From Streptosporangium violaceochromogenes (GTDB taxonomy: Bacteria > Actinomycetota > Actinomycetes > Streptosporangiales > Streptosporangiaceae): a DNA stretch of 64,000 nucleotides. The position numbers were made by a program, and so were the translations under genes. The notes under the pieces are model-generated. The model saw only the letters and a program-made list of their open reading frames with translations, was not told the DNA's origin and did no database searches. Position 1 is the first letter of the stretch; each line of letters opens with the position of its first letter. Shown here one piece after another: positions 48,733 through 55,921 of the stretch. Location: NCBI RefSeq assembly GCF_014654615.1, contig NZ_BNBB01000018.1:1-64000 (forward strand), written 5' to 3'.

Positions 48733-49377
48733 TCAGCCGCGGGTGAGGCTCCAGGCGCCGTCGGCCTTGACGGTGACCAGGCGGGTTCCGGTGGGCAGCG
48801 TCGCCTTGCCCTTGTAGGAGCCGATCTCGTTGAACAGCAGGTCGCCGTAGGAGCCGGCACGGGGGTGGCCGAAGGCGATGAAGTTGCTGTCGCCGGCGTG
48901 GGTGGCGCGGACGGTGCTCAGGCCGTGGGTGGGGGTGAGCCTGAGCACCTGGTCGCCCTCACCCTGGATGGTGGTGGCGCACCAGCAGCGCGCCTTGGAG
49001 ATCGGCTTGAAGACGGCCTTCCAGGGGCCGTCGGCCTTGATCTCCAGCGCGGCGATGCCGCTGAGGCCGTAGGAGCTGTTGTACAGCACGGTGCCCTCGT
49101 AGGAGCCGACCGTGTTGATCAGGAGCCCTTCGCGCTTTCCCAGCGGGTTGATCGTGTGGACGATGAAGTTGGACCGGCCGTCGTGACGGAACTTCAGCAG
49201 GCCGGGCTTGGTGATGACCGGAAAGCGGACCACCTGGCTTCCCGTGCCCCGGTAGGTCGTGTCGTCCCGGGACACCGTCCTCGCGGAGGCCGCGGAGGTG
49301 GAGGGAGCGCCCTCCAGGGAACCGACGGCCAGGCTGACGGAGGTCAGGGTGAGCATGGCCAGAAAACGCTTGAACAT
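48733..49377 (-). CDS. secreted protein with two tandem copies of an ~80-aa domain
   Basis: 214-aa exoprotein. Signal MFKRFLAMLTLTSVSLAVGS; cleavage around residue 33. Two homologous halves follow: GTGSQVVRFP ... FRHDGRSNFIVHTI ... LLINTVGSYEGTVLY ... LEIKADGPWKAVF, and GEGDQVLRLTP ... ATHAGDSNFIAFGH ... LLFNEIGSYKGKATL ... VTVKADGAWSLT. Each half is probably a beta-sandwich unit. The family is common in secreted actinomycete proteins but uncharacterised. ATG 49377 with GGAAGAGAGAG upstream. Confidence 0.75.
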   Translation of the reverse strand: MFKRFLAMLTLTSVSLAVGSLEGAPSTSAASARTVSRDDTTYRGTGSQVVRFPVITKPGLLKFRHDGRSNFIVHTINPLGKREGLLINTVGSYEGTVLYNSSYGLSGIAALEIKADGPWKAVFKPISKARCWCATTIQGEGDQVLRLTPTHGLSTVRATHAGDSNFIAFGHPRAGSYGDLLFNEIGSYKGKATLPTGTRLVTVKADGAWSLTRG

Positions 49378-49420
49378 CGGGAATCTCTCTCTTCCGAGTG
49401 AAGCGCCGCGTTGGCGGGAC

Positions 49421-49451
49421 TCATTAGAGCACGCGTTGGTTGAATCAACCA
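49421..49451 (-). promoter_or_regulatory. promoter with palindromic operator-like site
   Basis: On the minus strand TTGATT (49448-49443) and TAATGA (49426-49421) are spaced by 16 bp. The 15-bp palindrome TGGTTGAATCAACCA (49437-49451) overlaps the -35 element. It lies 60 bp upstream of the secreted-protein gene starting at 49377 and is a likely repressor site. Confidence 0.5.
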
Positions 49452-49943
49452 TCAATTTCCGTGATGTCGTCGATAAGGGCGACCGAGAACAAAGTTCTGT
49501 CCGTATGTCCTCCGGTGAGAATTGGAACGGGTGAGGTGCCGGGATGATGTCCGCGGACGCCGTTCCCTGCGGGCGAAGGTCAGATGATCTTTCGATGCAA
49601 AAAGGAAAACAGCAGTTGACGGGGGGTTTAGCGGTCGTGTGACCGGCCGTTCCGCGAGGAGGGAGACATATCGAAAGCGGCGCTTCGGTCGTCGAGGAAC
49701 GCGCCAAAAAAGAAAAGACCGTGCCAAAAGGAGACGGCCGGATCGGGCGTCCGGGCCCACTCCGGCCGAGGAGGAGGGGGAGGGGGAGGAGGCGAGGGGG
49801 GAAAGGCGCTTCCCGGGCGTTGTCCGGGGTAATCTCCTCCGCGATTAACGGCTGTAACGGCCGGAGCCTCCGGCGGAGTACGGCGCCGCCTCCGCCGGCC
49901 GGCCCCTGGCATTTCAGCCTCTGTAATCAGTTGCCCGACGTCA
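49452..49943. other. ~490-bp region without a gene
   Basis: No reading frame shows codon bias or a motif. Long purine-rich strand (49700-49810). Likely non-coding. Confidence 0.45.
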
Positions 49944-50432
49944 TCAGAGCGCCCGGTGCATGACATGGAGCCCGACGTAGCCCTTGGCCGGGTGCTGGAA
50001 ACCCTCCGGCAACGTGCCCAGAATCTCGAAGCCGAGCGACCGGTACAGCTTCACCGCACGGATGTTCGTCTCCACGACCGCGTTGAACTGCATGGAGCGG
50101 TATCCCGCCGCACGCGCCCAGTCCATCGTGTACTCACAGAGCGCGCGTCCCACGCCTCGCCCTGTGTGTGCCGGGTCGACCATGTAGCTGGCACTCGCGA
50201 CGTGTGACGCGTTGCCCATGTGGTTGCGATTCATCTTTGCCGTACCGAGAACGGCCCCTGAGCCGTCCACCGCGACGACCGTACGGTCGGGAGCCGGCAG
50301 GAGCCACCAGTCGTGCCCCTGTCCCTCGCCAAGGTCCATCGGGTAGGTGAAGGTCTCACCGGCGGCGACGATCGTACGGAAGAAGGGCCAGATGGCGGAC
50401 CAGTCCTCCGTGGTTGCCTCCCTGATCAACAT
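49944..50432 (-). CDS. GNAT acetyltransferase
   Basis: 162-aa protein: MLIREATTEDWSAIWPFFRTIVAAGETFTYP, VLGTAKMNRNHMGNASHVASASYMVDPAHTGRGVGRALCEYTMDWARAAGYRSMQFNAVVETNIRAVKLYRSLGF. The GRGVGRAL loop binds acetyl-CoA. Resembles Pat/phosphinothricin-type N-acetyltransferases (GETFTYP). Lower GC than neighbours. Substrate unknown. Confidence 0.88.
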   Translation of the reverse strand: MLIREATTEDWSAIWPFFRTIVAAGETFTYPMDLGEGQGHDWWLLPAPDRTVVAVDGSGAVLGTAKMNRNHMGNASHVASASYMVDPAHTGRGVGRALCEYTMDWARAAGYRSMQFNAVVETNIRAVKLYRSLGFEILGTLPEGFQHPAKGYVGLHVMHRAL

Positions 50433-50847
50433 ACGAGACAGGATGCCCGTGCGGGCGCGGTCCGTACAATGAATTTGCCACTCACTCCAGACCCTTGTGC
50501 CAAGGACACGTCGAGGACGGATCGGAGCCGGCCGCCTTGACCATACCCAAGCGTCTTCCCGGTCGGACTCCGGGTATCGGGCTGGTCATGCCGGAACCAA
50601 CTACCTAAGATCATTTTATGGGTTCCGGAATGGATTCGCGCTGAGGGACGTCGCACCCTCACCGACTCGCTCCAACGCTGCTGACCCGCACAGCGATGAC
50701 TCCACCACACCGCGAGCCCGGGCAAACGGGCCGGGAGCGTACCCGCTCCCGGCTGCCGGCCGGTGACCTCATACCCGCAGCCGGGTAGTCCACCGGCCCC
50801 CGCGGAGTAGGGTGCCCCCGACTCCGCAACCGCGCCGAAACGAAACG
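50433..50847. other. ~415-bp region between acetyltransferase gene and tRNAs
   Basis: No gene seen on either strand; lower GC in 50590-50640. The tRNA-Val/Gly terminator follows. Confidence 0.45.
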
Positions 50848-50880
50848 ACCCCGGCCCGGACACGGGGTCCGAGCCGGGGT
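50848..50880 (-). terminator. terminator after the second tRNA pair
   Basis: ACCCCGGC (50848-50855) pairs with GCCGGGGT (50873-50880); an inner GGAC/GTCC extends it. On the minus strand it is followed by CGTTTCG. It lies just 4 nt past the CCA of tRNA-Val. Confidence 0.6.
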
Positions 50881-50884
50881 TGCG

Positions 50885-50959
50885 TGGTGGACGATACTGG
50901 GATTGAACCAGTGACCTCTTCCGTGTCAGGGAAGCGCTCTCCCGCTGAGCTAATCGTCC
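50885..50959 (-). tRNA. tRNA-Val (GAC), CCA encoded, second copy
   Basis: Identical to the tRNA-Val at 24341-24415, including the encoded CCA. Confidence 0.97.
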
Positions 50960-51063
50960 CGGTGCGGAACCGCAGGGCACGGGGAACACGTGCCCCGTCT
51001 CGCGATGTCCCCCCTGCGCCGCCTCGTTCCGGAAAGAGGCGGACGGCCCGGGGGGCGCGTCCG

Positions 51064-51135
51064 AGCGGAAGACGGGATTCGAACCCGCGACCCTCACCTT
51101 GGCAAGGTGATGCTCTACCACTGAGCCACTTCCGC
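51064..51135 (-). tRNA. tRNA-Gly (GCC), third copy
   Basis: Identical to the tRNA-Gly genes at 24430 and 24673; upstream of tRNA-Val on the minus strand. Confidence 0.96.
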
Positions 51136-51349
51136 ACGCTGTCACCGGGTGCGCTGCCCGGCGGCGACGGGGGAGACTCTATCGGGTTTTCCGGGCGTCC
51201 GGGTAACCGCGAGCGTCCTCCTCCCCCGCGCCCGCGCCTCCTGCCGCGGCCCCGGGCGGCGAAAGGAGACGCGGGGCCGGGTGCCACACCCGGGAGGTCG
51301 GGGGCCGGGCGGTTCGTCGCACCGGGCGGGGTGCGGTAGAAACAGCCGG

Positions 51350-52471
51350 ATGGAGCCGTTGAAACTGGGAGCGCTTGAGATCTGGCCGCCGGTGGTCCTC
51401 GCGCCCATGGCCGGGATCACCAACGCGCCGTTCCGGACCCTCTGCCGGGAGCAGGGCGGGGGGCTGTTCGTCTGCGAGATGATCACGACGCGGGCACTGG
51501 TGGAGCGCAACGCCAAGACGCTCAGGATGATCCGGTTCGGCCCCGCCGAAAGCCCCCGCAGCCTCCAGCTCTACGGCGTCGACCCGGTGACCGTCGGCAG
51601 GGCCGTCCGCATGGTCGCCGAGGAGGGCCTGGCCGACCACGTCGACCTCAACTTCGGCTGCCCGGTGCCCAAGGTGACCCGGCGCGGCGGCGGGGCGGCC
51701 CTGCCGTACAAGCGGAACCTGCTGCGGGCCATCCTGCGCGAGGCCGTGCGCAACGCCGGGACGCTGCCGGTGACGATGAAGATGCGCAAGGGAATCGACG
51801 ACGAGCACCTCACCTACCTGGACGCCGGGCGGATCGCGGTCGAGGAGGGGGTCGCGGCGATCGCGCTGCACGGCCGCACCGCCGTCCAGCACTACGGCGG
51901 GACCGCCGACTGGACGGCGATCGCACGGCTGAAGGAGGCCGTGAGCGAGATCCCGGTGCTCGGTAACGGAGACGTCTGGAGCGCCTTCGACGCGCTGCGG
52001 ATGATGGCCGAGACCGGGTGCGACGGCGTCGTCGTGGGCCGGGGCTGCCTGGGACGCCCCTGGTTGTTCGCGGACCTGGCGGCGGCGTGCGAGGGGAGGG
52101 CGGAGCTCACCCGGCCCTCGCTGGGCGAGGTCGCCTCGATGATGGACCGGCACGCCACGCTGCTGGCCGAGTGCCTGGGGGACGAACGGCACGGCGTGGC
52201 CGACTTCCGCAAGCACGTCGGCTGGTATCTCAAGGGGTTCACCGTCGGCGCCGATCTCCGCCGCCGCCTGGCGACCTCGGTCACCCTCGCGGACCTGCGG
52301 GCGGGACTGGCCGAGCTCGACGCCGGCCTGCCCTGGCCCGAGGGGGCCGACACGCCGAGGGGCAAGACCCATCCGCGTGAGCGCGTCCATCTCCCGGCCG
52401 GCTGGCTGGACGACCCCGGCGAGCTGGTCGTCCCCGGGGCGGAGGCGGAGGCCGACACCTCCGGCGGCTGA
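51350..52471 (+). CDS. dusB: tRNA-dihydrouridine synthase
   Basis: 373-aa FMN enzyme reducing uridine in the tRNA D-loop. VVLAPMAGITNAPFRTLCREQGGGLFVCEMIT, QLYGVDPVTVGRAVRMV, the catalytic Cys motif LNFGCPVPKVTRRGGGAALPY, VTMKMRKGIDD, IALHGRTAVQHYGGTADW, VLGNGDVWS and VVVGRGCLGRPWLF are diagnostic. Start at ATG 51350; the frame extends 67 codons upstream but homologues begin near LGALEIWPPVVLAPMAG. Adjacent tRNA genes are on the other strand. Confidence 0.95.
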   Translation: MEPLKLGALEIWPPVVLAPMAGITNAPFRTLCREQGGGLFVCEMITTRALVERNAKTLRMIRFGPAESPRSLQLYGVDPVTVGRAVRMVAEEGLADHVDLNFGCPVPKVTRRGGGAALPYKRNLLRAILREAVRNAGTLPVTMKMRKGIDDEHLTYLDAGRIAVEEGVAAIALHGRTAVQHYGGTADWTAIARLKEAVSEIPVLGNGDVWSAFDALRMMAETGCDGVVVGRGCLGRPWLFADLAAACEGRAELTRPSLGEVASMMDRHATLLAECLGDERHGVADFRKHVGWYLKGFTVGADLRRRLATSVTLADLRAGLAELDAGLPWPEGADTPRGKTHPRERVHLPAGWLDDPGELVVPGAEAEADTSGG

Positions 52472-52590
52472 GCCGGCCCTTCCGCGGGCCCGTGAGGGTG
52501 ATGAGAATGTGACGTCGTTCCGACGCGAAAGTGTCATGCTCCCGGCTACCCTCCTGTCAGGAGTCGGCGGCCCACACAGGGAGACGGCGC

Positions 52591-54510
52591 TTGACGGAGA
52601 CCACGGCCTCGGATGATGTGATCGCGGAGTTCGACGCCGAGCGGCCCGCCCGGCGGCTCTCCGGCCCGGTGGCGCGGGCCGTCACCCTGGTCGGCCTCGG
52701 CCTTTCGCTGTACGCGCTCTACCGGGCGTTCCGTCCCGGTCCCGTGCTGCCCTATCGCATGCTCTTCCTCGCGGTCGTGCTGCCGCTCACGTTCGTCTGC
52801 TACCGCTCCGGGCGGCGGGGCGGCGACCGGCCGGGGGTTCTCGACTGGGCGCTGGCGGTCCTGTCACTGGCGGTCTGCCTCTACCCGCCGGTCGTCTTCG
52901 ACGACTTCATCAGACGGGCCTTCGCCCCCACGCCCCTGGACGTGGCGGTGGGCGCGGTCCTCGCGCTGCTGGTGCTGGAGGCCTGCCGCCGCACGGTCGG
53001 CTGGATCCTCCCCGCGGTCTGCCTGCTCTTCCTCGCCTACGCCTACTACGGCGGCTACCTGCCCTTCGACTGGGCCGTCGGGCACCGGGGCTACGACGTC
53101 GACCGGATCGTGGCCTCGCTGGTGATGGGCACCGACGGGGTGTACGGCGTGCCGCTGGACGTGGCGGCCACCTACATCATCCTGTTCACCGTCTACGGCG
53201 TGGTCCTCGAACGCTCCGGCGCCGGCAGGTTCTTCGTGGACGTCTCCCTGGCGGCCTTCCGGCGTTCGCGCTCGGCGCCCGGCCGTACGGTGACCCTCGC
53301 GGGGTTCCTGCTCGGCACGGTCAGCGGCTCGGGTGTGGCGACGACGGTGAGCGTCGGCAGCGTCGCCTGGCCCATCCTGCGCAGGGCGGGCTACCCCCGC
53401 GAGCAGGGCGGGGGCGTGCTCGCCGCCGCGGGCATCGGCGCGATCCTCTCCCCTCCCACGCTGGGCGCCGCGGCGTTCGTCATCGCCGAATACCTCCGGG
53501 TGAGTTACCTCACGGTGCTCGTCTACGCCGTGATCCCCACGCTCCTGTACTACCTGGGCGTCTTCCTGGCCATCGAGATCGACGCCCGCAGGTACGGCAC
53601 GCGGCCCGCCGAGACCGACGCTCCGCGGCTGTGGCCGCTGCTGCGGCGGTTCGGGTACCACTTCAGCTCGCTGTTCGTGATCGTCGTGCTGATGGCGCTG
53701 GGGCAGTCGCCGTTCCGGGCGGTGGTGTACGCCACGCTGCTGGCCTTCGCGCTCTCCTTCCTCGACCCCGCGCACCGGCTCACCCCCCGCAGGGCGGCCG
53801 AGGCTCTCGCCGCGGGCACCACGGGGGTGCTCCCCGTCGCCGTCACCTGCGCCGCGGCCGGGGTGATCGTCGCCGTCGTCACGCTCACCGGGCTGGGGCT
53901 CAAGGCGAGTTCCCTGATCGTGGGGGCCTCGGGCGGTGTCCTGGCCGTCACCGCGCTGCTGTGCGCGCTGGCGGTGCTGGTGCTCGGCCTGGCCGTGCCG
54001 GTGACCGCGTCGTTCGTCATCGCCGCGGTCATCATCGGGCCGGCGCTGACGAGCCTGGGGGCCGGAGCGGCCGAGGCGTACATGTTCATCTTCTACTACG
54101 CGGTGCTGTCGGAGGTCAGCCCGCCCACGGCGCTGTCGGCGCTCGCCGCCTCGGCCATCACCGGCGGCAACGCCCACCGCACCATGATGGCCACCTGGAA
54201 GTACACGCTTCCCGCCTTCCTGGTGCCGTTCGCCTTCGTGCTGACCCCCGCCGGGTCGGCGCTGCTGGCCCAGGGTCCGCCGGGGGAGATCCTCTTCGCG
54301 GGCGGGGTCTCGGCGCTGGCGGTGGCGGCGCTGGCCGCCACGACCGGCGGCTGGCTGGTGGGCCCGGCGAGACCGGTCGAGCGGGCGCTGTGCGGGGTGG
54401 CGGCGGTCCTGCTGCTGTTCCTCTCGCCCCTCCCGGCGCTGGCCGGGGCGGGCGTGCTGGCGCTGGCCGTCGCACTGCACCTGGTTACCCGAGTCCGGGA
54501 GGAACGATGA
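52591..54510 (+). CDS. TRAP-TAXI transporter fused permease (DctQM type)
   Basis: 639-aa membrane protein with about 17 hydrophobic segments; the first ~150 residues correspond to the small permease and the rest to the large one. FAYAYYGGYLPFDW, VDRIVASLVMGTDGVYGVPLDVAATYIILF, GTVSGSGVATTVSVGSVAWPILRRAGYPREQGGGVLAAAGIGAILSPPTLGAAAF and EVSPPTALSALAASAITGGNAHRTMMATWKYTLPAFLVPF are family hallmarks. It starts at TTG 52591, with GGGAGA upstream. Coupled to the TAXI receptor by a 4-nt overlap. Moves an organic acid using an ion gradient. Confidence 0.92.
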   Translation: MTETTASDDVIAEFDAERPARRLSGPVARAVTLVGLGLSLYALYRAFRPGPVLPYRMLFLAVVLPLTFVCYRSGRRGGDRPGVLDWALAVLSLAVCLYPPVVFDDFIRRAFAPTPLDVAVGAVLALLVLEACRRTVGWILPAVCLLFLAYAYYGGYLPFDWAVGHRGYDVDRIVASLVMGTDGVYGVPLDVAATYIILFTVYGVVLERSGAGRFFVDVSLAAFRRSRSAPGRTVTLAGFLLGTVSGSGVATTVSVGSVAWPILRRAGYPREQGGGVLAAAGIGAILSPPTLGAAAFVIAEYLRVSYLTVLVYAVIPTLLYYLGVFLAIEIDARRYGTRPAETDAPRLWPLLRRFGYHFSSLFVIVVLMALGQSPFRAVVYATLLAFALSFLDPAHRLTPRRAAEALAAGTTGVLPVAVTCAAAGVIVAVVTLTGLGLKASSLIVGASGGVLAVTALLCALAVLVLGLAVPVTASFVIAAVIIGPALTSLGAGAAEAYMFIFYYAVLSEVSPPTALSALAASAITGGNAHRTMMATWKYTLPAFLVPFAFVLTPAGSALLAQGPPGEILFAGGVSALAVAALAATTGGWLVGPARPVERALCGVAAVLLLFLSPLPALAGAGVLALAVALHLVTRVREER

Positions 54511-55478
54511 CGATCATCAGGCGCGTGGCCGTGCTGCTGGCCGCCGGGGCCCTGCTGCTGAGCGGCTGCGGCGGAGACCGCTCCGCCGACCGGGCCAAGG
54601 ATCCGGGCGGGGGAGGCAGGCGGCTGTCGATCGCCACCGGCAACACCACGGGCGTCTACTACGTCCTCGGCGGCGGCCTCGCCGACCAGATCGGCAAGCA
54701 CATCCCCGGCTACCAGGCCACCGCCGAGGCGACGGGTGCCTCGGTGGAGAACATCCAGCGGGTCGTCAGGGGCGACTCCGACATCGCCTTCACCCTCGCC
54801 GACTCCGCCGCCGACGCGGTCACGGGCAAGGGCCTGTTCATCTCCCCGCAGCCGATCCGCGCCGTCGCCCGGCTGTACGACAACTTCACCCAGGTGATCG
54901 CCACCACCGGGTCGGGCGTGAGAACGCTCGCCGACCTCAAGGGCAAGCGGGTCTCCACGGGGTCTCCCAACTCCGGCACCGAGGTCATCGCGCTGCGTCT
55001 GCTCACGGCCGCGGGCCTCGACCCGGACGAGGACGTCGTGCTCCAGTCGCTCGGCCTGCCCGAGAGCGTGCAGGCGATCAAAGACGGCGATCTCGACGCC
55101 CTGGTCTGGTCCGGCGGCCTGCCCACGCCGGGGGTCACCGATCTGATGACCAGCCTCAAGGGCGAGGTGACCCTCATCCCGCTGGACGGCGCGCTGGCCT
55201 CCCTGCGCGACCGGTACGGCCAGGCGTACGCCGCGGGCACGATCCCCAAGGACGTCTACTCGACCCCGGCCGACGTCGCCACGATCACGGTGCCGAACCT
55301 GCTCGTGGTGAACGAAAGCATGGACCCCGCCCTGGCCGGCGGCCTCGCCCGGCTGCTGCTGGAGCACCGGGCGGAGCTGGAGAAGGTCCACCCCGTGGCC
55401 CGGAGCGTCACCCGCGACAACGCCCCCCGGACCGGCCCCGTCCCCCTTCACGAGGGTGCCCGGAAGTACTACGGCTGA
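54507..55478 (+). CDS. TAXI-family TRAP solute-binding lipoprotein
   Basis: 323-aa lipoprotein: VLLAAGALLLSGCGG with lipobox Cys ~21. LSIATGNTTGVYYVLGGGLADQI, ATGASVENIQRVVRGDSDIAFTLADSA, VRTLADLKGKRVSTGSPNSGTEVIAL and QAIKDGDLDALVWSGGLPTPGVTDL are classic TAXI signatures. The ATG overlaps the permease stop by 4 nt and GGAGGAA precedes it. It delivers substrate (often dicarboxylates or glutamate-like acids) to the permease. Confidence 0.93.
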   Translation: MTIIRRVAVLLAAGALLLSGCGGDRSADRAKDPGGGGRRLSIATGNTTGVYYVLGGGLADQIGKHIPGYQATAEATGASVENIQRVVRGDSDIAFTLADSAADAVTGKGLFISPQPIRAVARLYDNFTQVIATTGSGVRTLADLKGKRVSTGSPNSGTEVIALRLLTAAGLDPDEDVVLQSLGLPESVQAIKDGDLDALVWSGGLPTPGVTDLMTSLKGEVTLIPLDGALASLRDRYGQAYAAGTIPKDVYSTPADVATITVPNLLVVNESMDPALAGGLARLLLEHRAELEKVHPVARSVTRDNAPRTGPVPLHEGARKYYG

Positions 55479-55531
55479 GCCTCAGGGCCCGCGGGGCCCG
55501 ATCTGTCGGTCCCGTCTGATAGCTCTACGCC

Positions 55532-55921
55532 ATGAGCAATCGTGGAGTGACCCCCGAGGAGTTCCTGCGGATCGCGTCCGTGCTGCCCGAGGTCGAGCTG
55601 GCCCAGCACAGCGAGGAGTGGGTCGGGCTTCGGGTCCGCGGCAAGGGCTTCGGCTACTTCTCGGAGGCCAGGCGGACCGCCCAGATCAAGGTCACCGTGG
55701 AGGAGCGGGCCGCCATGGTGGGGGAGGACCCGGAGGTCTACGGGCCCTCCTGGACCAGCGGCCGGTTCGGGTGGGTGGAGGTCCGGCTGGATCGCGTCGA
55801 CCCCGCCGAGCTGACCGAGGTGGTGACCGAGGGGTGGTGCCTGACCGCTCCGGCCGGTCTGGTCGCCGCCTACGAGGCCCGCGCCGGCCTCACCCCGGTC
55901 AAAGACGGTTCAGGCCGATGA
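55532..55921 (+). CDS. MmcQ/YjbR-family DNA-binding-like protein
   Basis: 129-aa protein: TPEEFLRIASVLPEVELAQHSEEWVGLRVRGKGFGYFSEAR, IKVTVEERAAMV, GRFGWVEVRLDRVDPAELTEVVTEGWCLTAP. This is the YjbR (CyaY-like) fold; most members lack a known role. Its last 23 bp overlap the 3' end of the convergent helicase gene. Confidence 0.85.
   Translation: MSNRGVTPEEFLRIASVLPEVELAQHSEEWVGLRVRGKGFGYFSEARRTAQIKVTVEERAAMVGEDPEVYGPSWTSGRFGWVEVRLDRVDPAELTEVVTEGWCLTAPAGLVAAYEARAGLTPVKDGSGR

Noticed and set aside
50426-51145. open frames running through tRNA genes (also 24317-24772)
   Set aside because: They translate tRNA sequence (for example SGSVVEHHLAKVRVAGSNP) and cannot be genes.
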